Shown in pieces: positions 9,477-18,551 of a stretch of 64,000 nucleotides of DNA. The position numbers were made by a program, and so were the translations under genes. Numbering within the stretch: position 1 is the stretch's first letter; each line of letters opens with the position of its first letter. The stretch is taken from assembly GCA_002713215.1 (NCBI GenBank), contig PAVO01000014.1:62001-126000 (forward strand), read 5' to 3'. The notes under the pieces are model-generated. The model made no database searches. It was not told the DNA's origin and saw only the letters and a list, made by a program, of their open reading frames with translations. The DNA comes from Crocinitomicaceae bacterium. Its GTDB lineage: Bacteria > Bacteroidota > Bacteroidia > Flavobacteriales_G > Salibacteraceae.

Positions 9477-11447
9477 ATGAAAAGAATGATGGGTGTATTG
9501 GTTTGCACCTTTATTGTGGGGCAACTTTTTTCGCAATCTGAAGTATTGCTTGATATTGCAGGAGACAAAATTACCCTTGGGGAATTTGACTTGGTTTATA
9601 ACAAAAACAATGCTTCCGCACAGGCTATAGATCCTAAAACCAAAGAAGAATACTTAGAGATGTATATCAACTTTAAGTTAAAAGTAAAGGAAGCAGAAGA
9701 TGCTGGAATGGACACAGCCGCAACTTTCGTTCGTGAATTAGAAGGGTATAGAGCACAACTTGCCGCTCCATACCTAACTGACCAAAACGTTACCGATGAG
9801 TTAATAAAGGAAGCGTATGAACGAATGAAGTATGATGTTAATGCCTATCATATTTTGATTAATGTAAGTACCAATGCCGCTCCCGAGGATACTTTTAAAT
9901 CCTGGTTGCAATGCCAGCAAATAAAAAGAGATTTAACCGATCCCGAAACTCAATTTGAGACTATGGCGAAGAAACACTCGACCGATCCTTCTGCCGCAAA
10001 GAACGGTGGTAATCTAGGATATTTTAATGTATTTCAAATGGTCTATCCTTTCGAATCAGCAGCCTACAACACTCCAGTTGGACAAATCTCCGATCCGGTA
10101 AGAACACGTTTTGGTTACCATCTGCTATGGGTAAAAGACAAGCGCCCTGCATACGGTGAAATACAGGTTGCTCACATTATGGTTAAGTTAGAAGAAGGAG
10201 AAAGCGAAGAGTCATTGATCAAGAAAAAGCAAAAAGCTGATGAGATATACAAAAAGGTTATGATCGGTGAGGATTTTGCTGAAATGGCTAAGCAGTATTC
10301 CGACGATAGAGGTTCGGCAGCAAAAGGGGGTGAATTACCTTGGTTTGGCACTGGTAGAATGGTGAAAGTGTTTGAAGATGCATCATTTGGACTTAAAAAT
10401 AATGGTGATGTGTCAGAACCTATTCGAACTCAATACGGTTGGCATATTATAAAAAGGCTCGATAAAAAGGGAACCCCGGCGTACGAGGATATAAAAGCAG
10501 ATCTAAAAATTAAGGTCACCCGGGATGGTAGAGGAGTTAAAAGTAAGAAGGCTTTTTACGATAGAGTGAAAGCAGATTATGCTTATAAGCCAAATTGGAA
10601 GGCAATCAATGAAGTAGCAACCTTAATTGATGATTCTTATACTTCCCATCATTGGAAAGCTGAAGAAAAATTAACTGCAAAACCAAAAGTGATTTGCACG
10701 CTAACGGATAAGAAATATATCAAGGAAAAGTTAACCATTGATCAAATGGAACTTGCCCGGGTAATTGAAGAGGATAAACGTTACCAGAGAAAACCCAAGG
10801 TAGATTCGACCGTTATTGTTAGCACATTGTTTAACGAGTTGGTAGACAAAAAGCTACTGGAATTCGAAAATGCACGTTTAGAAGCCAAGTACCCTAAGTT
10901 TAAAGCTTTAACCCAGGAATACCACGATGGAATTTTGCTTTTCGATCTAATGGATAAAAAGGTATGGACCAAAGCAGTAAAGGATTCGACAGGATTGTTG
11001 GAGTTTTATGAGAAAACCAAGGCAGATTACATGTGGCCTGAAAGAGCTGATGCTTACGTTTTTTCATGTGCAAGTAAATTATCGGCGCAGACGGCCAGAT
11101 CGATGCTTGAAAAGCAAATAGATACTGGGCTACACCTGGATACTATTAAAAATGCAGTTAATAAAGATTCTCAATTGGAATTAACCATTGTAGAAGGGCC
11201 TTTTGCTAAAGGAGAGAATTTCTATGCTGATAATCATGGATGGAAAGCGGGCTTAACCGGTTTTATTGAGGAAAATGGCCGATGGTTTTTTGTTTATACT
11301 AAGGAAGTCATGCCCCCGCAACCTAAGAAGTTGGAAGAGGCACGAGGATTGGTAATATCTGCCTATCAAGAGTACCTCGAAAAACAATGGATTGAGGAGC
11401 TTAGAGCAAAGTATCCGGTAACAATAAATGCGGAAGTGTTGCAGTAA
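9477..11447 (+). CDS. Peptidylprolyl isomerase with two parvulin domains (SurA/PpiD-like)
   Basis: The 656 residues begin with a signal peptide (through FSQ), so the protein is periplasmic. An N-terminal SurA-like helical part is followed by two rotamase (parvulin) domains at about 120-225 and 228-345. Each shows the family pattern AHI/YHI, then GGxLGYF or GGELPWF, then FGYH or YGWH near its end. A long C-terminal region (345-656) resembles a further foldase module but has no clear third rotamase core. It probably escorts unfolded outer-membrane or T9SS proteins. It starts 19 nt after guaB and is followed 6 nt later by the next foldase-like gene. Confidence 0.88.
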   Translation: MKRMMGVLVCTFIVGQLFSQSEVLLDIAGDKITLGEFDLVYNKNNASAQAIDPKTKEEYLEMYINFKLKVKEAEDAGMDTAATFVRELEGYRAQLAAPYLTDQNVTDELIKEAYERMKYDVNAYHILINVSTNAAPEDTFKSWLQCQQIKRDLTDPETQFETMAKKHSTDPSAAKNGGNLGYFNVFQMVYPFESAAYNTPVGQISDPVRTRFGYHLLWVKDKRPAYGEIQVAHIMVKLEEGESEESLIKKKQKADEIYKKVMIGEDFAEMAKQYSDDRGSAAKGGELPWFGTGRMVKVFEDASFGLKNNGDVSEPIRTQYGWHIIKRLDKKGTPAYEDIKADLKIKVTRDGRGVKSKKAFYDRVKADYAYKPNWKAINEVATLIDDSYTSHHWKAEEKLTAKPKVICTLTDKKYIKEKLTIDQMELARVIEEDKRYQRKPKVDSTVIVSTLFNELVDKKLLEFENARLEAKYPKFKALTQEYHDGILLFDLMDKKVWTKAVKDSTGLLEFYEKTKADYMWPERADAYVFSCASKLSAQTARSMLEKQIDTGLHLDTIKNAVNKDSQLELTIVEGPFAKGENFYADNHGWKAGLTGFIEENGRWFFVYTKEVMPPQPKKLEEARGLVISAYQEYLEKQWIEELRAKYPVTINAEVLQ

Positions 11448-11453
11448 TCTTGT

Positions 11454-12329
11454 ATGAGTTGTAAAGTAAAAGGTCCGATAATTAACGCCGTTATTCTTGT
11501 ATGGATGGCAATTGGTCTTTTCTCTTGCAATTGGTTTAAGACAGGTAATAGCAATGAAACGGGAGAACCAGTTATTCGGGTTTTCGATAAATACCTCTAT
11601 GATTCGGACTTGTCAGCAGTAATTCCTGAAGGAACTGATTCCATTGATAGCACCATATTGGTTAGTAATTATGTAAATACATGGATAGAAACTCAACTTA
11701 TGTTGCATAGAGCAGAGTTGAACCTTAATGAAGATCAAAAGAATTTTGATAAAAAGCTTTCTGATTACAAAAACAACCTTACCATATATACATATGAACA
11801 GGCATTAATACAGCAGAAATTGGATACTAACGTATCCAACATAGAAATACAAAAGTATTATACCGACAACTCGCAAAATTTTGAATTGAAAGATTACGTG
11901 GTTAAAGCCCGATGGTTGAAGGTCGCAAAAGAAGCTCCTAAACTGAAAAAGATTAGGAAAATTGTTACTTCACAGGAAGATGAGGATGTCAAGACTCTCG
12001 AAGATTATTGTTATCAGTTTGCATCCAGTTGTTTGTTGGAAGATACCTGGCTTTATCTGGATGAGTTTTACGAATCAATTCCTCTTAAAACCAACAACAT
12101 TGAGGGTTTTCTCAAAAACAACAAATCTTTTGAGGTAGAGAGTGAGCAGTTTATCTACCTGGTTTACATCAAAGATTATAAACTAAAGGAAGCGGTTTCT
12201 CCGTTGGAATTAGAAAAGGAAAAAATCAAGAGCATTATCCTGAATAAAAGAAAATTGCAATTGCTGAGTTCAATCAGAGAGGGGCTTTTGGAAGAAGGAA
12301 TTAGTAAAAACAACGTGCAATATTATTGA
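11454..12329 (+). CDS. Foldase-like lipoprotein lacking a recognisable rotamase domain
   Basis: The 291-residue protein has a lipoprotein signal with the lipobox around FSCN, so it is probably lipid-anchored in the envelope. The central part (about 45-130) is helical and resembles the N-terminal chaperone module of SurA (VNTWIETQLMLHRAEL, then a long helix). The expected parvulin signatures GELGY and FGYH are absent from the C-terminal half, which instead has a basic stretch around KARWLKVAKEAPKLKK. It lies between two true rotamase genes, 6 nt after one and 1 nt before the other, so it is probably a co-expressed chaperone partner without isomerase activity. That role is inferred. Confidence 0.7.
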   Translation: MSCKVKGPIINAVILVWMAIGLFSCNWFKTGNSNETGEPVIRVFDKYLYDSDLSAVIPEGTDSIDSTILVSNYVNTWIETQLMLHRAELNLNEDQKNFDKKLSDYKNNLTIYTYEQALIQQKLDTNVSNIEIQKYYTDNSQNFELKDYVVKARWLKVAKEAPKLKKIRKIVTSQEDEDVKTLEDYCYQFASSCLLEDTWLYLDEFYESIPLKTNNIEGFLKNNKSFEVESEQFIYLVYIKDYKLKEAVSPLELEKEKIKSIILNKRKLQLLSSIREGLLEEGISKNNVQYY

Positions 12330-12330
12330 C

Positions 12331-13713
12331 TTGAGGTATAACATAATAATATTAGGAATTCTGCTTCCATTGGCTGTTTTGGGACAACCCGAAAAGGATA
12401 AGCAAATTGATGGAGTTGTAGCTGTTATTGGACAATCTATGATTCTGCAAAGTGAAGTAGAAGAGCAATACCTGGAATATTTAACCAGTGGTAAGCCCGT
12501 AACCAGCAATACACGATGTGATGTGTTCGAGACCTTGCTTTTCAATAAGTTATTGCTTAGTCAGGCCGAAGAAGATTCTCTGTATCCGGGAGAGGCCCAA
12601 ATTGCCGATGAAATTGATCGAAGGCTACGGTACTTCATACAGCAATTCGGTAGTATAGAAAAGCTGGAAGAGTTTTACGAAAAGTCCATAGATGAAATAA
12701 AGATTGAATTTCACGATCCAATTGAAGAACAGCTCATGATTCAAAGCATGCAGCAGCAAATTTCAGGTGGAATAGAAGTGTCACCTGGTGAGATCAGGGA
12801 GTTTTTTAAAGAAATACCCAAGGATAGTTTGCCTGAAATTGGTGCCCAGTTCGAAATTGCTCAGATTGTCCGAAAACCTCCTGTTAATGAAGAAGAAAAA
12901 ATTAAGGTAAAAGCCAAGCTAGGAAGCATTCGTGACCGGATTGTAAATGGTGAGGATTTTGGAACGTTGGCTTATCTCTATTCCGAAGACCCAGGATCCG
13001 CAAGAGAAAACGGAGAACTTGGTTATATGGGTAGGGGCGAGTTGGTTCCCGAGTTTGCTGCGGTAGCCTTTTCGTTGGAGAAAGGAGAAGTTTCAGAAAT
13101 TGTAGAAACCGAATTTGGTTATCACATTATTCAATTGGTAAAAAGGCAAGGGCAACAGGTAAACGTAAGGCATATTCTAATGTCTCCAAAGGTTCAAACC
13201 AGTGACTTGTTATCTGCGAAAAGTTTTTTGGATACATTGATTCTTAATATCGATACTTATGATTCTCTAAGCTTTGAGAATGCTGCAATAATCTATAGCG
13301 AGGACAAAGAATCGAGAAATAACGGTGGATTAATGATAAATCCAATGACGGGATCTGCCAAATTTGAAATGGAACAAATTTCGCAAGTCGATCCATCGCT
13401 GTACCTGATTATGGACAAATTGGAAGTTGGAGAAATTTATGGCCCTGAAATATATCAGCAAAGAGATGGAAGCCGGGCTTATAGACTACTTAAGCTAGTA
13501 TCAGTTGTAGAGGCGCATACCGCAAACCTTAAACAAGATTATCAATTGGTTTCCAATATGACGCAAGGTAGAAAGCAAAGCGAAGTGGTTAATGACTGGA
13601 TTGAAGGAAAGGTAGGCAATTTTTATATTAAGGTAGACGAAAACTTTGGAACCTGTGAATTCAAATACAATTGGCTCCCAAAAGTTAAAGACATTCCAAA
13701 CGAAAAAAACTAA
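12331..13713 (+). CDS. SurA-like periplasmic foldase
   Basis: The 460-residue protein has a signal peptide (MRYNIIILGILLPLAVLGQ), an N-terminal SurA chaperone domain (VVAVIGQSMILQSEVEEQ) and a parvulin domain at about 170-275. That domain carries the signatures GELGYMGRGELVPEF and FGYHIIQLV. A second, weaker rotamase-like region begins at VRHILMSP. The initiation codon appears to be TTG, one base after the upstream TGA; no ATG or GTG precedes the signal peptide. SurA proteins help outer-membrane barrels cross the periplasm. It is followed 3 nt later by the MoxR gene. Confidence 0.88.
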   Translation: MRYNIIILGILLPLAVLGQPEKDKQIDGVVAVIGQSMILQSEVEEQYLEYLTSGKPVTSNTRCDVFETLLFNKLLLSQAEEDSLYPGEAQIADEIDRRLRYFIQQFGSIEKLEEFYEKSIDEIKIEFHDPIEEQLMIQSMQQQISGGIEVSPGEIREFFKEIPKDSLPEIGAQFEIAQIVRKPPVNEEEKIKVKAKLGSIRDRIVNGEDFGTLAYLYSEDPGSARENGELGYMGRGELVPEFAAVAFSLEKGEVSEIVETEFGYHIIQLVKRQGQQVNVRHILMSPKVQTSDLLSAKSFLDTLILNIDTYDSLSFENAAIIYSEDKESRNNGGLMINPMTGSAKFEMEQISQVDPSLYLIMDKLEVGEIYGPEIYQQRDGSRAYRLLKLVSVVEAHTANLKQDYQLVSNMTQGRKQSEVVNDWIEGKVGNFYIKVDENFGTCEFKYNWLPKVKDIPNEKN

Positions 13714-13716
13714 ACA

Positions 13717-14676
13717 ATGAGTACAAATTCAGATGTTCAATTGGTTGAACAATTTCAAAAACAATATCAAAACCTAAATAACGAAATTGGGAAGGTAATT
13801 GTAGGGCAACAGGATGTAATAAACCTGGTATTAATTTCTATATTTAGTAAAGGACACTGTTTGCTGGTTGGGGTTCCAGGGCTGGCAAAAACTCTTTTGG
13901 TAAGCACCATATCGGAAGCTTTAGGATTGGATTTTAATCGAATTCAGTTTACTCCTGACTTAATGCCTTCCGATATCCTGGGAGCAGAAATATTAAACGA
14001 AAACCGAAAATTTCAGTTCGTTAAAGGCCCCATATTTGCCAATATCATTTTGGCGGATGAAATAAATAGAACTCCACCAAAAACGCAGGCTGCCCTGTTG
14101 GAGGCCATGCAGGAAAAATCAGTGACTACCGCAGGGCACCATTACGACTTGAGTGAGCCATTCTTTGTTTTGGCTACACAGAATCCGATTGAACAGGAAG
14201 GCACTTACCCATTACCCGAAGCACAATTGGACCGTTTTATGTTTAACGTGTGGGTGGATTACCCAACATTTGAAGAAGAGTTAAATGTGGTAAGAAATAC
14301 AACTTCAGATTTGATTCAGCAAGTGGACAAGGTAATGTCTGCCGAAGAAATTATTTCCTACCAAAATTTGGTAAGGAAAGTTCCTGTAACCGATACGGTA
14401 ATGGAATATGCCGTAAAGCTAGTTGGTAGAACCAGAACAGGTAACAATGCTCCCGAAATCGTAAATAAATACTTGAGTTGGGGAGCGGGTCCAAGAGCTT
14501 CTCAGTACTTAGTTGTAGGAGCAAAATGTCATGCTTTGGTAAATGGTAAATTCTCTCCGGATATTGAAGATGTAAAAGCTATCGCTAAACCTATACTGCG
14601 CCACCGGATTGTTCGAAATTATAAAGCAGAGTCAGAAGGTTTTAGCGTAGACAAAATCATTGACGAACTTCTTTAG
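13717..14676 (+). CDS. MoxR-family AAA+ ATPase
   Basis: The 319-residue protein is a cytoplasmic MoxR ATPase, a chaperone-like AAA+ family. The Walker A motif is GVPGLAKT at about 54-61, Walker B is ILADEINR, sensor I lies in ATQNPIEQEGTYPLPEAQLDRF, and an arginine finger follows. MoxR proteins usually sit next to DUF58 and VWA partner genes, which are missing here. Instead it ends a foldase operon, which suggests a role in envelope protein maturation. It is followed by a 125-nt gap before the next gene. Confidence 0.92.
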   Translation: MSTNSDVQLVEQFQKQYQNLNNEIGKVIVGQQDVINLVLISIFSKGHCLLVGVPGLAKTLLVSTISEALGLDFNRIQFTPDLMPSDILGAEILNENRKFQFVKGPIFANIILADEINRTPPKTQAALLEAMQEKSVTTAGHHYDLSEPFFVLATQNPIEQEGTYPLPEAQLDRFMFNVWVDYPTFEEELNVVRNTTSDLIQQVDKVMSAEEIISYQNLVRKVPVTDTVMEYAVKLVGRTRTGNNAPEIVNKYLSWGAGPRASQYLVVGAKCHALVNGKFSPDIEDVKAIAKPILRHRIVRNYKAESEGFSVDKIIDELL

Positions 14677-14801
14677 CAAATTTCTCTTTCACTATTGATT
14701 GGGGATGACTCCAAAAACTTGAATACGGGTTGGAGATTCAAGGCACGAAATACTCTTTTTACGGAGCTTTTTTCAGAACAAAATCATCGTAATTTAGCAC
14801 C

Positions 14802-15488
14802 ATGAGTAAAAAAGTATTGGTCGTATTAAGTGGCTGTGGAGTATACGATGGTTCCGAAATTCATGAGTCAGTTTTAACATTATTGGCTTTAAATGATAAT
14901 GGAATTGAATATCAGTGTGCAGCCCCGAATTTGGAGCAACATCATGTAATAAATCACCTCAATGGTGAGGAAATGAGTGAGGCCAGGAACATATTGGTTG
15001 AATCAGCCCGAATTGCAAGAGGCGATATTCGTGAATTGGCAACCGTAGACGTTAACGAATATGCAGGTGTTGTTTTGCCTGGCGGATTTGGTGCTGCAAA
15101 AAATCTAACCAAATGGGCTTTTGAAGGACCCAATGGTGAAATTGACCTGTCGGTTAAAAAGGTTTTGGTTGAGGCACGAAAAGCCGATTTACCCATTGTT
15201 GCTTTTTGTATGAGTCCGGTTGTGTTGGCCAAGGCATTTGAGGGTGAAAGGGTAAACGCTGAACTCACGGTGGGAACTGACCAGGAACCGAGTCCATATG
15301 AAATCAATGCGATAAGTGAGGGAATGAACAGCATTGGTTCCGTTTCAAAAAAAGCAACGGTTCAGGAAATCATCATTGATACCGAAAATAAATTGATTAC
15401 ATCTCCCTGCTATATGATGGAAGCTAGCATCAGTCAAATAAATACAGGGATTAGAAAAGCCATTGAGGCATTTTCTTCTATGTTGTAG
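14802..15488 (+). CDS. elbB: ElbB-type glyoxalase of the DJ-1/PfpI superfamily
   Basis: The 228-residue protein matches ElbB in length and in its opening KKVLVVLSGCGVYDGSEIHE. The nucleophile-elbow region is AFCMSPVVLAKAF with a central Cys, and VVLPGGFGAAKNL is the family's glycine-rich loop. ElbB of E. coli is linked to isoprenoid synthesis and has weak glyoxalase activity; the physiological role is uncertain. A near-consensus -7 box (TAATTTAG) lies just upstream. The hydrolase gene follows after 12 nt, so the two are probably co-transcribed. Confidence 0.88.
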   Translation: MSKKVLVVLSGCGVYDGSEIHESVLTLLALNDNGIEYQCAAPNLEQHHVINHLNGEEMSEARNILVESARIARGDIRELATVDVNEYAGVVLPGGFGAAKNLTKWAFEGPNGEIDLSVKKVLVEARKADLPIVAFCMSPVVLAKAFEGERVNAELTVGTDQEPSPYEINAISEGMNSIGSVSKKATVQEIIIDTENKLITSPCYMMEASISQINTGIRKAIEAFSSML

Positions 15489-15500
15489 ACCATTCGTTAG

Positions 15501-16142
15501 ATGGAGAAACGATTTATTGAAGTTCCCCGAACGGGCCGTTACTACTTAATTGGAAATTTAACCCAACCTAAAAGTGTGTGGGTTTGCCTGCACGGTTATG
15601 GCCAGCAATCAAAATACTTTGCGCCAAAAGTCAAAGCGTTAGACAACGGAGAAAACCTGATTGTTGTAGCTGAAGCACTTAACCGTTTTTACTTGTCGGG
15701 TTACAATGGAAGAGTAGGGGCAACCTGGATGACAAGTGACGATAGAGAACTTGATATTTCGGATAATGATCGTTATTTGGAGCATTTGGTGTCAGGTGTT
15801 TATAAGGAGTTTAATTTGGGAGATATAAAGCTTAACCTCTTGGCATTTTCACAAGGTATTGCTACTGGTTGCCGATGGATTGCTCATAGTAAGCTCCAAT
15901 TTAATCAGGCAATATTATGGGCTGGATCTATTCCTCCGGATTTGGATTGGGAAAAGGAAACAGATAGATTTAACAGGATTAAAATTCAATACGTCTTCGG
16001 CGATCAGGATCAGTTTTTCGACAATGAAAAGATAGAATCGAACCGGCAACTTTTTGCTCTGGCCGGAATTGAACACCAATTGGTTACTTTTGAGGGGAAG
16101 CATGAAATTGATGATAACGTTCTAATGAACCTATTGCAATGA
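15501..16142 (+). CDS. Alpha/beta hydrolase (carboxylesterase/phospholipase-like)
   Basis: The 213-residue cytoplasmic protein has the alpha/beta-hydrolase layout. An oxyanion strand, VCLHGYGQ, lies near residue 30. The nucleophile elbow is AFSQG, a variant of GxSxG in which the first Gly is Ala. The catalytic Asp is probably in FGDQDQFFD and the His is in GKHEID near the C-terminus. This resembles the small phospholipase/carboxylesterase family. The substrate cannot be inferred. Its stop overlaps the next gene's ATG by 4 nt (ATGA), a sign of translational coupling with the transporter. Confidence 0.78.
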   Translation: MEKRFIEVPRTGRYYLIGNLTQPKSVWVCLHGYGQQSKYFAPKVKALDNGENLIVVAEALNRFYLSGYNGRVGATWMTSDDRELDISDNDRYLEHLVSGVYKEFNLGDIKLNLLAFSQGIATGCRWIAHSKLQFNQAILWAGSIPPDLDWEKETDRFNRIKIQYVFGDQDQFFDNEKIESNRQLFALAGIEHQLVTFEGKHEIDDNVLMNLLQ

Positions 16143-17245
16143 GAGACATTTCGAATACCTGGCGCTGGACCATTGCTGTTGCACTTTCCTTGCTGTTAAT
16201 TGGTTTTTTATGGTATTTGCGCAACATTGTAATTTATGTCCTAATTTCAGGAATTCTCTCCATTATTGCTGCTCCCGTAACCCGAAGGATAGAAAAATTT
16301 AAGATTGGCAAATTCCATATCCCGGAAGCGTTGGCGGCGTTTCTCGTGCTAATTTTGATATGGGCCGTATTTTTTGGGTTAATGAGTATTGTAATTCCCC
16401 TCGCCGCTTCCGAAATTAGAGTGCTAAGTTCAATTGATTATAACCAAATATGGCTTCAGTTTGAGGACACGCTTGCTACGTTTGATGTGTTTCTTAAAGA
16501 TTTCGGTGTATTTACCGGAGAAGAGTCCTCTAGCTCAAGCATGATAAAACAAAAGTTGCAGAGTATGTTCAGCATCTCTGACCTAACCGGGCTATTCACC
16601 ATTTTTTTTAATGGCTTGGGAAATTTTGGGGTTGCGTTTTTTTCCATTTCCTTTATAACCTACTTCTTCCTAAAAGAGAATACCTTGTTCAATCAGATAG
16701 TAATGGTTTTTGTTCCGAAAGCCATTGAAGAAAAGACTTCTCGTGTGTTTTCCGTATCAAAAAATCTATTGGCTCGCTATTTTATTGGCATAACTATTCA
16801 GGTCATCCTAATCAGTACCCTTATTACTTCCGGCTTGTTGATTTTGGGTGTAAAAAATGCCCTGATCATTGGAATCTTTGCTGGATTCATTAATCTAATT
16901 CCGTACATAGGCCCTTTTATTGGAGCAGCCGTAGGAATGCTGATTGCCCTTACTTCAGGATTGGAGTTTGGCTTTAGCATTGAATTAGTTCAATTGATGT
17001 TAAAAGTGTTGGCTGTGTTCCTAACTGTACAGCTGCTGGACAATATACTTTTTCAGCCTATTATTTTTTCAAGTAGTGTGAAGGCACATCCCCTTGAGAT
17101 TTTTCTGGTTATCTCAATTGGAGGATCGTTGGGAGGAATTCCATTTATGATATTGGCCATTCCCTGCTACACAGTCCTGAGAATTATTGCCAAGGAGTTT
17201 CTGTCTGAGTTTAAAGTGGTTCAGGACCTGACGAAACGAATCTAA
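16139..17245 (+). CDS. AI-2E family transporter (permease)
   Basis: A 368-residue polytopic membrane protein of the AI-2E exporter family (TqsA/PerM-like). Hydrophobic segments occur near 12-45, 65-95, 170-190, 210-235, 240-275, 285-310 and 320-350. The family motif NLIPYIGPFIG and the DN...QP motif (LLDNILFQPIIF) are both visible. The cytoplasmic or periplasmic loop at 95-165 is typical of the family. Members export small molecules, but the substrate here is unknown. It overlaps the hydrolase gene by 4 nt, which points to joint expression. Confidence 0.88.
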   Translation: MRDISNTWRWTIAVALSLLLIGFLWYLRNIVIYVLISGILSIIAAPVTRRIEKFKIGKFHIPEALAAFLVLILIWAVFFGLMSIVIPLAASEIRVLSSIDYNQIWLQFEDTLATFDVFLKDFGVFTGEESSSSSMIKQKLQSMFSISDLTGLFTIFFNGLGNFGVAFFSISFITYFFLKENTLFNQIVMVFVPKAIEEKTSRVFSVSKNLLARYFIGITIQVILISTLITSGLLILGVKNALIIGIFAGFINLIPYIGPFIGAAVGMLIALTSGLEFGFSIELVQLMLKVLAVFLTVQLLDNILFQPIIFSSSVKAHPLEIFLVISIGGSLGGIPFMILAIPCYTVLRIIAKEFLSEFKVVQDLTKRI

Positions 17246-17270
17246 AATTACCACCCTAAAATTGTAACAG

Positions 17271-17867
17271 ATGAAATTCAATTTGAGTGAAATTCAGGAG
17301 ATAATAGAAGAAAGGAGGACAATTAAGCCCGAACAATTTTCTGATCGAAAGGTTCATAAAGAAATCATTGAAAAAATGCTTAATGCAGCAAAGTGGGCAC
17401 CTACACATCGATTAACTCAGCCCTGGCGATTTACTGTGTTTACAAACGACGGGCTTCGCAAATTAGGAGAGTTACATGCTAATTTGTACAAAGAGTTGGC
17501 AGACGAAGATAGTTTCAGTGATAGAAAGTATCAAACCCTGTTGCACCGGCCACAGATGTCATCGGCATGTATAGCCATTGCATTAAAACGTGATGAGCAG
17601 GAACGTGTACCATTTAACGAGGAACTGGCTTCGGTTGCTATTGCCGTACAAAATATGAGTTTAGTGGCAACCGCTTATGGAATTGGGACTTACTGGGCAA
17701 CTGGTGGAAAAGTATATTCACCCGAGATGAAGGTAGCACTTGGTTATGACGAAAATGACAGTGTTTTAGGGCTGTTATACGTCGGTTACCCCGAAAGAGA
17801 ATGGCCTCGAAAAACCCCACGAAAACCAATTGAGTACTTTACCACCTGGGTAGATTCTGAAGACTAA
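17271..17867 (+). CDS. Nitroreductase-family flavoprotein
   Basis: The 198-residue protein has the FMN-dependent nitroreductase fold. It opens with the FMN-phosphate-binding Arg motif (EERRTIK), then NAAKWAPTHRLTQPWRF, and later the AVQNMSLVATAYGIGTYW helix, all standard for the family. The C-terminus ends with the GYPERE(W) motif that closes the active site. It would reduce nitroaromatic or quinone-like compounds with NAD(P)H; the true substrate is unknown. It lies 25 nt after the transporter gene and is convergent with the spondin-like gene, whose stop is only 12 nt away. Confidence 0.9.
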   Translation: MKFNLSEIQEIIEERRTIKPEQFSDRKVHKEIIEKMLNAAKWAPTHRLTQPWRFTVFTNDGLRKLGELHANLYKELADEDSFSDRKYQTLLHRPQMSSACIAIALKRDEQERVPFNEELASVAIAVQNMSLVATAYGIGTYWATGGKVYSPEMKVALGYDENDSVLGLLYVGYPEREWPRKTPRKPIEYFTTWVDSED

Positions 17868-17879
17868 TCCATTGGAATA

Positions 17880-18551
17880 CTACCTTCTTAAGGTAAATCG
17901 GATGGTTGCCAGAGCTGGGCGTACCTCAGTTCCATTGCCGAGTGGTGAGTCTGTAATTACTGAAATTGGCCCGGCTGGATCAGTGGGCTTATTTTCAGAT
18001 TTAAAATCAGTACCACTATCCGTACCTGCATCAAAGCTTTCCATGCTTATGATAGTGTCTGTGATGTACTCACCGTTTCGGATTAAAGAGATATTCTGTA
18101 CACCTATATACCAATCAGGTGAAGGAGCGACCATGCTTACAATACTCACCAGTCCATGATTTCCGGTTACCCTCAAACTAGCTACCCCGCCACCCGTTCC
18201 TGAAGAAATTCCGGTACCATTTACTCGCGAACTTACGTTCCCACTTGAAATCATATTGTCGATCTCAGCATCCAGCTCTGTCGTTTTTCCGGTTTCCGCC
18301 ATGTTTTTAATTCCGGTGGACGCATTGGTTCCTATGGTAAACAAGGCGGCTTTGTCGTTGTGCGTCATTCCAACAATGGGGCTAAAATGTGCATTGTCCG
18401 GATAGTTAACCGGATGACTTGCTGCAGCCCACATTCCTTGTACAACGATGTCATAAACCGCTGAATCTTTTGGTACCTCTACCTCTTCCTTCTTACAGGA
18501 AAAAAAGGTAAACCCAAGAATGAGTAGGTACATAAACTTATTGTTCTTCAT
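17880..18551 (-). CDS. Spondin N-domain lipoprotein
   Basis: The 223-residue protein has a lipoprotein signal (FTFFSCKKEE, Cys near residue 19). It then carries one spondin_N domain covering nearly the whole mature length. Family landmarks are HPVNYPDNAHFSPIVGMTH, the NHGLVSIVSMVAPSPDWYIGV core, which corresponds to the SPDWFVG signature, and a late FDAGTDSG segment. In animals spondin_N domains occur in extracellular adhesion proteins. In Bacteroidota they are found on surface lipoproteins of unknown ligand. The start overlaps the CPBP protease gene by 14 nt, so translation is probably coupled. Confidence 0.85.
   Translation of the reverse strand: MKNNKFMYLLILGFTFFSCKKEEVEVPKDSAVYDIVVQGMWAAASHPVNYPDNAHFSPIVGMTHNDKAALFTIGTNASTGIKNMAETGKTTELDAEIDNMISSGNVSSRVNGTGISSGTGGGVASLRVTGNHGLVSIVSMVAPSPDWYIGVQNISLIRNGEYITDTIISMESFDAGTDSGTDFKSENKPTDPAGPISVITDSPLGNGTEVRPALATIRFTLRR

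Noticed and set aside
14718-14742. Inverted repeat CTTGAAT / ATTCAAG between the MoxR and elbB genes
   Set aside because: Only 7-bp arms with an 11-nt loop and no T run follow; too weak to call a terminator or operator.
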